NCBI GenBank assembly: GCA_945860955.1
Contig: CAMATH010000066.1
Span: 1 to 43,834, forward strand
Length of the DNA stretch: 43,834 bases
Direction of reading: 5' to 3'
Origin: Planctomicrobium piriforme
GTDB lineage: Bacteria; Planctomycetota; Planctomycetia; Planctomycetales; Planctomycetaceae
Made by a program: the position numbers and the translations under genes. Below, piece after piece: positions 1-8,686 of the stretch. Under the pieces are notes generated by a model, which saw only the letters and a program-made list of their open reading frames with translations, did not search any database and was not told where the DNA came from. The number at the start of each line of letters is the position of its first letter. Position 1 is the first letter of the stretch.

Positions 1-49
1 GGGACAATTTGGCCTTCGCGCAAACGGAAAAATCAGCGACATCACCGCC

Positions 50-1489
50 ATGTCGCTGTCGCAACCTCCGATCACTCCCGAACAGATCGCCGCCTTGCCG
101 CCCGAGTTTCGGGCTTTGCTGCAAGCGGTGATCGGCCATTTTGAAGAGCGGATCGCTAAACTGGAAGCCGAACTGGCGGCGACAAAAGCGGAATTGGCGG
201 CAGCCAAGAAGACCCCTCGAAATTCGTCGCTGCCGCCGAGCACCGAGCATCCCCATGCGAAGCCGGCGCCAAAGAAGAAGAAAAGCGGCAAGAAGCGTGG
301 CGGTCAGCCGGGGCACCCGAAACACGAGCGACCGTTGATTCCCGTCGAACAATGCAGCGAAGTGGTCCCCCTCATCCCTCAGGCGTGTCGACGGTGCGGC
401 GAATCCCTCACCGGTACGGACGCGGAACCACTGCGGCGTCAGGTCTGGGAAATCCCTGAAATCAAACCGCTGGTGACAGAGTATCAACTGCACCGGCTGG
501 TCTGCCCCTGTTGCTCGACAAGCACCTGCGCCGAATTGCCGGCAGGAGTGCCCCAGAGCCAAGCCGGACCGCGACTGGTCGCCCTGACCGCGCTGCTCAT
601 GGGTTGCTTCAAGCAGAGCAAGCGGCGGGTGGCGCTTTTTCTGGAACAAGTGCTCAATCAGCCCTGTTCGCCCGGTTGGGTGGTCAAGCTGCAAAATCAG
701 GCCACGGCCGCCCTCACACCGGCATATACGGAACTGGCCGGAAAGTTGTCGACCGAACCCGTTCTGGGAATCGACGAATCGCCGACGAAAGAAGCCCTCG
801 TCAAGTCCTGGCTGTGGACCTTCGTCGCCGCCAAGTTTACCGTCTTTGCACTGCGTTCCACCCGCGCCGCCACGGTTCTGCAGCAACTGCTGACCGACAG
901 CTACAAGGGCGTGGTGAACTGTGACCGGGCCAAGATGTATTGGAGCATCGGCCGGCCCCAGTGGTGCTGGGCGCATCTAAAGCGGGATTTTCAGGCGTTG
1001 ATCGATCATCCCGAAGGCAAGGTCAAACGCCTCGGGCACGATCTGATGCGTCCGACAAAGGAACTCTTTCGGCACTGGAGTCGCTGCCGCGACGGGACCG
1101 TTGAGCGCGCGGAAACGTTGCGTCTGATGGAACCGATCCGACAGGAGGTCAACAGCCTGCTGCTGCGCGGTGTTTTCAGCGGCAATGCAAAACTGCAGGG
1201 GATGTGCGAGCCGCTGTACAAACATCGCGACTGGTTGTGGACGTTCCTGGACGTTGATGGAGTCGAGCCAACCAACAACGCCAGCGAGCGCGCCCTGCGA
1301 CCAGCGGTGATTTGGCGCAAGCTGTCCTTCGGCACACAGAGCGCCAGTGGGAGCCGCTTCGTGGAGACGATCTTGACGGTCGTCGAAACCTGTCATCGGC
1401 AATCTCGCAACAGTTTCGAATACCTCACCGCCGCCATCCAGGCCCATTTCGCCGGCCAACCGACTCCCTCACTCCTTTCCAGGGTGTGA
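50..1489 (+). CDS. IS66 family transposase (TnpC-like)
   Basis: Transposase of the IS66 group, a DDE-type enzyme that cuts and joins DNA at the ends of the insertion sequence. The 479-residue protein has the IS66 layout: an N-terminal coiled coil rich in Glu, Lys and Ala (about residues 30-55), a basic linker with the NSSLPPS and GGQPGHP motifs, a zinc-finger-like stretch with CRRCG and CPCC, and a C-terminal catalytic region. Visible catalytic motifs are GIDES, CDRAKMYW followed by CWAHLKRDF, and TNNASERALRP, which supplies the final Glu. It appears full length. No accessory TnpA/TnpB genes are visible, but only 49 bases precede it, so they may lie outside the window. The terminal inverted repeats could not be placed, so the element's boundaries are unknown. 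It marks the left side of a defence-gene cluster. Confidence 0.95.
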   Translation: MSLSQPPITPEQIAALPPEFRALLQAVIGHFEERIAKLEAELAATKAELAAAKKTPRNSSLPPSTEHPHAKPAPKKKKSGKKRGGQPGHPKHERPLIPVEQCSEVVPLIPQACRRCGESLTGTDAEPLRRQVWEIPEIKPLVTEYQLHRLVCPCCSTSTCAELPAGVPQSQAGPRLVALTALLMGCFKQSKRRVALFLEQVLNQPCSPGWVVKLQNQATAALTPAYTELAGKLSTEPVLGIDESPTKEALVKSWLWTFVAAKFTVFALRSTRAATVLQQLLTDSYKGVVNCDRAKMYWSIGRPQWCWAHLKRDFQALIDHPEGKVKRLGHDLMRPTKELFRHWSRCRDGTVERAETLRLMEPIRQEVNSLLLRGVFSGNAKLQGMCEPLYKHRDWLWTFLDVDGVEPTNNASERALRPAVIWRKLSFGTQSASGSRFVETILTVVETCHRQSRNSFEYLTAAIQAHFAGQPTPSLLSRV

Positions 1490-1497
1490 ACGGTTAC

Positions 1498-1516
1498 ATC
1501 CTGAAATCCTGTCTAA
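1498..1516 (+). repeat. Partial copy of the GxxExxY-associated repeat
   Basis: Nineteen bases here are identical to 2158-2176, which is the right end of the fuller repeat at 2147. The copy lies 9 bases after the transposase stop codon and may be truncated by the insertion. With the other copies it encloses the GxxExxY gene. Confidence 0.75.
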
Positions 1517-1556
1517 ATTTCGTAAATCGGGTCGGGCGGGACGGCGAATGTCTGTG

Positions 1557-1934
1557 TCAGTTCTTCTTGTATTCGCGGTGGTTTCGCTTGAGCTGCAGGC
1601 TCGCGGCACCGAAGTTCAGGACGAGACCGACGTCGGTTCTTGTGGCGGTCAGGTAGTTCACGAGCTGGACTTCATGGGCTGGGGAAATCGACTGCGTGGC
1701 TTTGTTCTCGATCATCACCACCTTTTCCACAAGCATGTCTGTCTCGAATCTGCCGACGAGGACGTCGTCGTAGAACACTTCCAAGGGCGTTTTCAGCTCG
1801 CATTCGATTCCGTTCTTGCGCAGTTCATGTGCCAGGGCATTCTGGTACACCGACTCCAGATATCCGGGGCCGAGCGTCGAATGCACCTTCATCGCGCATC
1901 CGATGATCTTCTGTGTCAGTTCTTCGTGCAGCAT
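1557..1934 (-). CDS. GxxExxY family protein (PD-(D/E)XK-like fold)
   Basis: Small 125-residue protein of the GxxExxY family. The name-giving motif is seen as GPGYLESVY at about residues 22-30. Further on, RFETDMLVE and MIENKA (about residues 62-80) give an Asp and an Glu-x-Lys arrangement like the PD-(D/E)XK nuclease core, which is how Pfam classes the family. Its biological role is not established; such genes are often found in multiple copies in planctomycete and cyanobacterial genomes, commonly in accessory DNA. It is flanked by copies of a short repeat (1498, 1988, 2147) and lies between an insertion sequence and a restriction gene on the same strand. It looks intact, starting at an ATG and ending in a lysine-rich tail. 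Confidence 0.88.
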   Translation of the reverse strand: MLHEELTQKIIGCAMKVHSTLGPGYLESVYQNALAHELRKNGIECELKTPLEVFYDDVLVGRFETDMLVEKVVMIENKATQSISPAHEVQLVNYLTATRTDVGLVLNFGAASLQLKRNHREYKKN

Positions 1935-1987
1935 GACTGGGTGGATTGTGTCGGGGCGGAAAAAGGGAAAGACGGAAAGACGGCTTG

Positions 1988-2014
1988 GACAGGATTTCAG
2001 GATTTACAGGATTA
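1988..2014 (-). repeat. Inverted copy of the GxxExxY-associated repeat
   Basis: This 27-base segment is the reverse complement of 2147-2173 with one mismatch. It sits 54 bases upstream of the GxxExxY start codon. Together the two arms could form a long hairpin with a purine-rich and pyrimidine-rich inner part (about 2015-2146). Confidence 0.85.
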
Positions 2015-2146
2015 AAAGAACAGGAAAAGGAAAAGAATTGGAGGGTGGGAACGGAAGACTCGAAACTACCGACGTTCGATACGCCAGCCTCCCGTCCGTT
2101 CCGTTCCTTTCCGTTCTTCTTTCTTCTTTCCGTATCCTTTTTTTTG

Positions 2147-2173
2147 TAATCCTGTTAATCCTGAAATCCTGTC
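2147..2173 (+). repeat. GxxExxY-associated repeat, right arm
   Basis: Reads as three near-repeats of the short word aatcctg. It pairs with 1988-2014 at 26 of 27 positions and shares 19 identical bases with 1498-1516 in direct orientation. It ends about 28 bases before the stop codon of the restriction gene, so it also lies in that gene's 3' trailer. Confidence 0.85.
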
Positions 2174-2200
2174 TAACTTTTCTGTTTTCCGGTGCGTCGT

Positions 2201-5200
2201 TCATTGTGTCCCTGCGAGCGTCGCCGGAACCAAGCCAACAATCAACTTGTCGAACTCCCGTTCGATCTTCTTCTGGAAGTCGGCTTCAATCTGAAACACC
2301 GACGTGAACTCGGCGAAGGACCAGCGGCCGTAGGTTCCCAGGTTGTTCACCCCGGGAATCCAGTGCGTCTCCATCGTCGCCTTCTTTTCCTTCGCATCTT
2401 CGGCCCGGTAGCCTTTGATCTCAACGACCAGATGCAGCAGGTCGGGCGTGCCGTCGGGATGCGGGGTACGGCCGTCGTCTACCAGAACGACGAAGTCGGG
2501 GCGGTACTTCCGCGTTTCACCGCCGTACCGATACGGCACCTCCAGCCCCAGGTTGTGGTTCTTGACGTACGCCCGGACCAGTGGATGCAGTTCGGCCACC
2601 CGGCAGAACTCCGCCTCCCAGTCGCTGTCGAGGATCACCCAGTTGATCTGGCAGCGTTCGGAACTCGTCTGCCAGCGGTCGGTCTTCGACGTGTTGAACC
2701 GCACATGGCTCGTCGAGCCGGTCGGGTTGTAGGGGTCGAGCAGTGCCTTGACCGGTCGATCGCCGATCAATGCCCGGGTGATTCCCGCCGTAATGCGGTT
2801 GCACGCCATGTCGGCCAGTTCCTGGTAGACGAGTTGCGCTGGATACGTCTCGCCTTCGCACACCAGGCAGGTGTCGAGCCACTGCTTTGTAATTCGCTTG
2901 AGCTGGCCGAACAGATGCAGCTTGGGTTCTTCCCCCGGGTCGCGCCACTTCGTGTAGAGCAGCCGGTGTGTCAGGTGGAAGAGTAACGTTGACGTCCGCA
3001 TGTCGCCCAGATGCTTCAGGTCGAGATTCACCGCTTCGCCGATGATGCCGGCGTTTTGTGTCACCGACGGGCCGACCAAATCGGGGTTCAGCACCAGAAT
3101 GGAATCGTCATTAAACTCGGCGGTCAAACGCTCTTCGGGTAGCTCGACGCGGTACCCTTCGACCCGTGGAAACCGAATCTCCAGGGCGTCGCGCTCGGGG
3201 CGCACCGCCTTGACCTGAATCGTTTCGCGAGGGGGTTGCGGGGGGGCGATGACTGGTTTCGCCGTGAAGTCGAACGGAATTCCGAAGACGTCGGCGTACT
3301 CGACGTTGAACAGTCCCTCTTCGTTCAACTCGTACGACTGCCGGCGGAGCGCCCGGCCGATCACTTGTTCGCAAAGTAGCTGGGAGCCGAAGGCGCGAAT
3401 TCCCAGCACATGCGTGACCGTGTTGGCATCCCACCCTTCGGTGAGCATCGAGACCGAGACGACACAGCGGATCGCACCGCCGAGCGTATCGGGCTTGCCC
3501 ACGGTGTTCATGACTTCGCGGAGCAGTTCCTGGTCGGTGATGTTCTCACCGGCGTGGGAATCGCCGCTGCGTTCGACGATTTCGCGACGGAACCGTTCAA
3601 TCTCGTCGGCGGCCATCTCGCGGAAGTTGCTGTCGATGGCGTCGCCCGCTTCGAGCTGCTCGCTGTCGATCAGGAGCGTGTTGGGACGCGGCAGCGCGTT
3701 GCCGGTGGACTCGTCGAAATTGCGGAACAGCGCCAGTCGCCCGTTTTCGAGGGTGGATGTTCCATCTTCATTTTTGCGGTGAAACCCTGAAACAAAGTCG
3801 TAGACCAGTTTCGAGATCGCCGTGTTCTGGCAGACGATGATGAAGCAGGGGGGGACCTTGATCCCCCGTTCCTGCCACAGTTTGAACGTCTTTTCGTAGT
3901 GTCCGTAGAGTGCTTCCAAGGCGGTTTGCAGCCGGACCGGCAGCTTCAGCGGGTCGAGATCTTCGCCCTTCCCGCGCCCCTTCTTGGGCATGTCGGCCCG
4001 AATGTTCTCCCAGAGATTGCGGAACATGGGGAGTTCGTTGCCGGGGATATTCTCGGCCACCGGCACGCGGGGGAGTTTGACAATGCCGCACTCGATCGCG
4101 TCCATCAGCGAGAAGTCGCTCATCGTCCAGGGGAACAGCGTTCCCTCGGCGTAGCCCGATCCGCGAAGAAAAAACGGAGTCGCCGACAGGTCGAAGATTC
4201 GCTGGATGCCGAGTTGCCGCTGGACGATTTCCAGGCCAGAGATCCACAACCGGGCCGCCTCGTTGTTGCTTTCGGCCTCCTTGCGGTCGTCGCCCTTCAG
4301 ATCTTCATCATCGGGTTCAGGGGGCTTTTCGCGGTAGCAGTGGTGCGCCTCATCGTTCAGTACGACGATGTTCTTCATGCCCATCAATTCGGGCATCAGC
4401 CGTTGCAGCATCTGCCCCTCGGTTTCGCGGGTGTTCAGTTCTTCGCCGTGGCCCTGCAACAACGCCCGCCCGCCAGCCGACAGTTCGAGGCGTTCTCGTA
4501 ACTTGAACCCGTGGAAGTTCGTGATGACGATCTTCGCCTTTTGAATTTCGGGCAGAAGATCGCCGGGAACCAGTTCGCGATCGGCGTAGTAGCTGTCGGG
4601 GTCGTTGGGCTGAAGGACCCGCAGACGGTCTTTAATCGTCAGGCCGGGAGCGACGACCAGAAAGCCGCGACTGAAATTTCGGCTGGTGGGGCGGCGGACC
4701 GCGTTGATCGTCTGCCAGGCGATGAGCATCGCCATGACGGTGGTTTTCCCTGCGCCGGTCGCCAGCTTGAGCGCCAGCCGCATGAGGTCTGGGTTGGCGT
4801 TCTCGTTGGCTGTGGCCAGGTGCGTGAGAAGCCGCTTGCCATCTTTCGAGTGCGGAGCGACCTCGCTGAGCCAGATCGCCGTTTCGACCGCTTCGATCTG
4901 GCAGAAGAACGGCCGCACGCCAGTGAACTCGTGGTTTCGCCAGTGCTGGAGCAGACGCGCGGTTTCGGGGGTGACCTGCCATTCCGACGAATTTGGCCAG
5001 GCGCGCCACCGGGCCACAAAGCCACGCACTTCGTTGATGACCGGCGTGGGGTCGTATTCCTGCTGCTGGGTCGACAGCCCGTGCCCTTCGTCGAAAACCA
5101 GACTCTGCTGGGTCTTCGCCCCTTTCCGCTTCTTGGGCTTGGGAATGGGGGTGATGAATTCGGCCGGCCGGCGGTTGGCGATGGTCTGCTGCGTCGGCTG

Positions 5201-5284
5201 CCCCTGGTCGTCGAGTTCCCAATGCCGCCCCGGGCAGGCGTACGGCGAGTTGAGAATCGGATGCTCGAAGAAGGGGTTGCTCAT
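2201..5284 (-). CDS. Restriction endonuclease: SF2 helicase with C-terminal PD-(D/E)XK nuclease (BPTD_3080-like)
   Basis: A 1027-residue helicase-nuclease resembling type III Res subunits and the BPTD_3080 restriction family. Walker A is GAGKT at residues 177-181, motif II is DEAH at 311-314, and a motif VI-like QVIGRALRR is seen in the second RecA lobe. Near the C-terminus YRPDF (about 927-931) and VVEIKGY (about 953-959) give the Asp and Glu-x-Lys of a PD-(D/E)XK nuclease. I chose the ATG at 5284 because MSNPFFEHPILNSPY is a natural start; an upstream TTG (5371) would add 29 basic residues. No methyltransferase or Mod subunit lies beside it, so if it restricts DNA it either recognises modified DNA, works alone, or has lost its partner. 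It is opposite in strand to the next genes. Confidence 0.9.
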   Translation of the reverse strand: MSNPFFEHPILNSPYACPGRHWELDDQGQPTQQTIANRRPAEFITPIPKPKKRKGAKTQQSLVFDEGHGLSTQQQEYDPTPVINEVRGFVARWRAWPNSSEWQVTPETARLLQHWRNHEFTGVRPFFCQIEAVETAIWLSEVAPHSKDGKRLLTHLATANENANPDLMRLALKLATGAGKTTVMAMLIAWQTINAVRRPTSRNFSRGFLVVAPGLTIKDRLRVLQPNDPDSYYADRELVPGDLLPEIQKAKIVITNFHGFKLRERLELSAGGRALLQGHGEELNTRETEGQMLQRLMPELMGMKNIVVLNDEAHHCYREKPPEPDDEDLKGDDRKEAESNNEAARLWISGLEIVQRQLGIQRIFDLSATPFFLRGSGYAEGTLFPWTMSDFSLMDAIECGIVKLPRVPVAENIPGNELPMFRNLWENIRADMPKKGRGKGEDLDPLKLPVRLQTALEALYGHYEKTFKLWQERGIKVPPCFIIVCQNTAISKLVYDFVSGFHRKNEDGTSTLENGRLALFRNFDESTGNALPRPNTLLIDSEQLEAGDAIDSNFREMAADEIERFRREIVERSGDSHAGENITDQELLREVMNTVGKPDTLGGAIRCVVSVSMLTEGWDANTVTHVLGIRAFGSQLLCEQVIGRALRRQSYELNEEGLFNVEYADVFGIPFDFTAKPVIAPPQPPRETIQVKAVRPERDALEIRFPRVEGYRVELPEERLTAEFNDDSILVLNPDLVGPSVTQNAGIIGEAVNLDLKHLGDMRTSTLLFHLTHRLLYTKWRDPGEEPKLHLFGQLKRITKQWLDTCLVCEGETYPAQLVYQELADMACNRITAGITRALIGDRPVKALLDPYNPTGSTSHVRFNTSKTDRWQTSSERCQINWVILDSDWEAEFCRVAELHPLVRAYVKNHNLGLEVPYRYGGETRKYRPDFVVLVDDGRTPHPDGTPDLLHLVVEIKGYRAEDAKEKKATMETHWIPGVNNLGTYGRWSFAEFTSVFQIEADFQKKIEREFDKLIVGLVPATLAGTQ

Positions 5285-5613
5285 CGCCGAAAAGGGTTCA
5301 CGTGGGCGCCGGTTGAACCGCAGTCGTCGTGCCGGCGAGGTGACCGGTTGACTTCGAAGGTGAGCATACAACGCCGGGGAGAGGCTTGCGAGCGATGGGG
5401 GGTTGTGGGCTTATGCGGGATGGGATGAATGCGGGGGAATCGGTGCCCAACCGTCGCAGAACGGTGAAGTGACGTGCTTGACAGGATGTCCTTCAGGTAC
5501 TCATATCTCCTGAATCAGGGGACAATTGAGGGGAGCGTCCCACCGTCACCGACTCGTGCCGTATTTGCGACGGAGAATCGGCAGCCCCGACTATTCGACT
5601 GAAACCTGGGAAG

Positions 5614-6222
5614 ATGCCATCACCACTCGCCAATCTGGAGTTCATCACATTCGATCTCGAAACCACGGGGTTCAGCGCACAATCCTGCGAGATCATCGAA
5701 TTCGGCGCTGTTCGCTTCGCCGCGGATGGAACGGAAATCGGGAGGTTTCAGCAACTGGTCGATCCCGGGTGCGAAGTTCCCTATCGCGCGTCTCAAGTCA
5801 ACGGCATCACGACCGACATGCTCTGCGGTCAACCGACCTTGGAGGAGGTATTGCCAGAATTTCTGAGTTTCCTGGCCAGCCGCCCGGCGGTGATGTTGGC
5901 GCACAACGCTGCGTTCGACATTCGGTTCCTGGATGCGGGCATCGCACGGACGCAGTGTCGCGGGGTCCCCAAACACCCGATCGTCGATACGGTACCGCTG
6001 TCGCGTGCGCGACTTCCGGGGCTGCGAAATCACAAACTGGCGGATGTCGGCGCACACCTGAAAATTGGCAGTTCCACCGCCCATCGGGCACTGGCGGATT
6101 CTTTGTTGCTGAAGAGCGTCTTTCTCCGGTTGACGAGCCGCAGCCCGGCGGTCCTATCGCTCGACGAGTTGTTCCAATTGTCGTCTCCATTTCGGTTAGA
6201 AACACGATGCTTGGAACAGTGA
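5614..6222 (+). CDS. DEDDh 3'-5' exonuclease (DnaQ/PolC-type), probably C-terminally truncated
   Basis: Exonuclease of the DnaQ/PolC epsilon-like family, expected to remove 3' nucleotides from DNA or RNA with two metal ions. All DEDDh residues are visible: D14 and E16 in DLETTG, D102 in HNAAFD, and H157/D162 in HRALAD. The protein has 202 residues and stops soon after the nuclease fold. In planctomycetes this exonuclease type is often fused to a C-terminal WYL domain; here the last part of such a domain lies just downstream in another frame (6225-6320), so this gene probably lost the rest by deletion and frameshift. The nuclease domain itself looks complete. It lies in a run of plus-strand defence-type genes, with 226 bases before the DUF262 protein. 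Confidence 0.85.
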   Translation: MPSPLANLEFITFDLETTGFSAQSCEIIEFGAVRFAADGTEIGRFQQLVDPGCEVPYRASQVNGITTDMLCGQPTLEEVLPEFLSFLASRPAVMLAHNAAFDIRFLDAGIARTQCRGVPKHPIVDTVPLSRARLPGLRNHKLADVGAHLKIGSSTAHRALADSLLLKSVFLRLTSRSPAVLSLDELFQLSSPFRLETRCLEQ

Positions 6223-6224
6223 AA

Positions 6225-6320
6225 CAGGGGGGACACGAGTACCTTAAGGCCATTTGCCTTGCGGACGGTGTGGAGAAGTTGTTTCGCCTGGATCGTATCC
6301 GCGAAATCCGGCCGGAATGA
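6225..6320 (+). pseudogene. Out-of-frame remnant of a WYL domain C-terminus
   Basis: In the -1 frame relative to the exonuclease, the 31 codons before a TGA read QGGHEYLKAICLADG and then EKLFRLDRIREI. The pattern GG-x-x-YL-x-A-x-C followed by FRLDRI is typical of the last strands of WYL domains. The exonuclease frame stops at 6222, so this piece is not translated as part of it unless a frameshift occurs. The N-terminal half of a WYL domain is not found in any frame between the two, pointing to an internal deletion rather than a single-base slip. Confidence 0.6.
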
Positions 6321-6448
6321 ACGAAGATTGAAATTTCTAGGCGAGCCGGAGTTTCGCAAACTTGTGCGTTCCGCGAAGTCGTGTCGGCCTCACTGCGATA
6401 CCGCCCGGATCACATTTGGATTCACTCGATCACAATCTGGAATCTGCG

Positions 6449-8566
6449 ATGAAGGCCATCGATCGACCATTCACGAACATCATCAACGGCACGACGCAAT
6501 TCGTAATTCCGGTGTTCCAGCGAGACTACAGTTGGACTGATGCCCAGTGCGAGCAGCTTTGGAAAGACCTGATGTTGATCGCCAACGATCCAACGAGTCG
6601 TGGGCACTTTCTGGGATCGGTGGTGTACGTCTCGACTGGCGATACTTCCGCCGGCTTCACGCGCTGGTTGTTGATCGATGGTCAGCAACGGGTGACGACC
6701 CTCACTTTGCTCTTGGCAGCCTTGCGTGACCATATTGTCGAAACCCAGTGGAAGGGGACCGACGACAGCCCGACCGCGACGCGAGTCGAAGCGTATTTTC
6801 TAAAGAACGTTCAAGAAGAGGGGAACCGTCGGCACAAGCTTGTGCTACGCCGCCATGATCACGACACACTGCGGGCGATTCTCGATTCAACCGATCTTCC
6901 CGATCGTCCGTCAGTGCGGATCCAGGAAAACTACGAGTATTTCCGAGAACAGATCGCGCAGGAAGATCCGGACGCAATCTATCGCGGCCTGAATCGCCTG
7001 GTGGTCGTCGATGTGACACTTGATCGAGGAACCGATGATCCGCAATTGATTTTTGAGAGCCTGAACTCCACGGGAATCGACCTCAGTCAGTCGGATCTGA
7101 TTCGCAACTACCTGTTGATGCGATTGCCTGAAAAGCAGCAGACGCACCTGTATGAAACCTACTGGAGTAAGCTCGAATCGCTGTTCCGCGGCTCCGAAAA
7201 GACGTTCGATGCATTCGTGCGTGACTTCCTGGCGCTCAAAACTCAAGCCAGCAAGCAGGAGAAGTCGACGGAGATCTACCAGGCGTTTCGTCAGTGCTTT
7301 TCGTTTCTCAAGGCATCCTGCGGCGACCTCGAGCCGTTGCTGGCTGAAATGCTGCGATTTGGCCGATACCACGCCGCGTTCAGCCTCGGTTCACCGTTCG
7401 TTCAGGCGTTGGCGGAGGATCTCGCTCGACTTCGTCGCCTGGTCGATGTGCCCGCACTGCTGATCATGCGGTTGTTCGACTGCCTGGATCGCTGCAAGTC
7501 GTTATCGGTCGAAGGATTTCGCGAGGCCATCCACCTGCTTGAGAGTTACGTGTTTCGCCGGGCGATTTGCGGCGAACAGACGCGTGCCTACTGGCAGGTA
7601 TTCGCCAGTCTGGCGTACGCCATCGGCGACGAGCAGACATTCGACGATCTTAAAGTCGCACTCGCCCGCCAACGGGATGCCTATCGATTCCCAGGGGATG
7701 CCGATTTCCGCCGGGAGCTGGTGGAGCGAGACTTGTACTCGTTGCGTGTCTGCGACTACCTGCTCGACCGACTGGAGAATCACGGCACGAACGAGCCTTC
7801 CAACACCAGCGAGTACACGATTGAGCACATCATGCCGCAAAACGAGAGGCTTTCGGCGGCATGGCAGACGATGCTGGGAAGGGACTGGAAGAAGATTCAG
7901 AGTGAATGGCTGCATCGACTCGGCAACCTGACGCTCACCGGCTACAACAGCACGTATTCCGATCGTCCGTTTGACGAGAAAAAGACGATTCCGAAAGGGT
8001 TTGAAGAAAGCTCGGTTCGACTGAACAAGTTCGTGCGGGATCAACCCCAATGGACGCCGGCCGAGATGAAACTTCGCGGCGAAATGCTGGCGGAGCGAGC
8101 GCTGAAGATTTGGCCGGCCCTGAAGGTTGATCCGGAGACTGTGGAAATCGCGAGGCAGGCCGAGTTGCGCAGTCTTGCGAAACGCCGGGACGTCGCCAGA
8201 GTTCCGATGTCCGAAGCCGCACGCAGCCTGTTCGAAGAGCTGCGACCTCGAATTCTCGCAATGAATCCGCAGATTGTCGAATTGGCGGAATCAAAATCGG
8301 TCAGCTACCACGGGCCGGGGTTTTTCCTCGAGGTTCTACCGCGAAAATCCCGGCTGAATCTTTTGCTGCCACTGGATCATTCCGAGATTGTCGACCCGCA
8401 TGGTCTGGCGAGCGACGCTACCGAATGGAAGTTTCTGTTCTATGCGAAATACGAAGGAGGCGTTTTCCTGCAGGTGCGGGACAAGGATGATATCGAACAC
8501 GCCATGCCAATCGTCTCGCAGGCTCATCGGATGGCGAATGCCACGGTATCGCACGCTCCCGGGTGA
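6449..8566 (+). CDS. DUF262/DUF1524 protein with DUF5655 tail (GmrSD-like type IV restriction)
   Basis: A 705-residue single-chain protein of the GmrSD-like group; characterised members hydrolyse NTP and cut modified DNA. The N-terminal DUF262 (GmrS-like) part shows QFVIPVFQRDYSW at residues 17-29 and the nucleotide-binding-type motif DGQQR at 77-81. The DUF1524 (GmrD-like) part carries an HNH-like site, TIEHIMPQN around H460, followed by HRLGNLTLTGYNS. The last 120 residues match the DUF5655 type seen at the end of many such proteins. I chose the ATG at 6449 because the family begins directly before the conserved DUF262 strand; an upstream TTG at 6362 would add 29 residues without family character. 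All motifs appear intact. It follows the exonuclease and precedes the DUF1016 nuclease on the same strand. Confidence 0.9.
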   Translation: MKAIDRPFTNIINGTTQFVIPVFQRDYSWTDAQCEQLWKDLMLIANDPTSRGHFLGSVVYVSTGDTSAGFTRWLLIDGQQRVTTLTLLLAALRDHIVETQWKGTDDSPTATRVEAYFLKNVQEEGNRRHKLVLRRHDHDTLRAILDSTDLPDRPSVRIQENYEYFREQIAQEDPDAIYRGLNRLVVVDVTLDRGTDDPQLIFESLNSTGIDLSQSDLIRNYLLMRLPEKQQTHLYETYWSKLESLFRGSEKTFDAFVRDFLALKTQASKQEKSTEIYQAFRQCFSFLKASCGDLEPLLAEMLRFGRYHAAFSLGSPFVQALAEDLARLRRLVDVPALLIMRLFDCLDRCKSLSVEGFREAIHLLESYVFRRAICGEQTRAYWQVFASLAYAIGDEQTFDDLKVALARQRDAYRFPGDADFRRELVERDLYSLRVCDYLLDRLENHGTNEPSNTSEYTIEHIMPQNERLSAAWQTMLGRDWKKIQSEWLHRLGNLTLTGYNSTYSDRPFDEKKTIPKGFEESSVRLNKFVRDQPQWTPAEMKLRGEMLAERALKIWPALKVDPETVEIARQAELRSLAKRRDVARVPMSEAARSLFEELRPRILAMNPQIVELAESKSVSYHGPGFFLEVLPRKSRLNLLLPLDHSEIVDPHGLASDATEWKFLFYAKYEGGVFLQVRDKDDIEHAMPIVSQAHRMANATVSHAPG

Positions 8567-8686
8567 TTCGGTAACAACCAAGTTGCACGTCCGCACGAAT
8601 GACCGATTCAGACTGAGAATTTGCGGTCGTGTGTTACCTCAGAATTCAATCACCACGCGCTAATCCCGAACCACGTCCGACCAGCC

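Noticed and set aside
4511-5428. Long plus-strand open frame opposite the restriction gene
   Set aside because: It is a mirror of a GC-rich coding sequence on the other strand, with no domain or start signal of its own.
5518-5536. The word gggacaatt at 5519 recurs at position 1 of the window
   Set aside because: Nine shared bases are too few to define an insertion-sequence end, and no transposase lies beside the second site.
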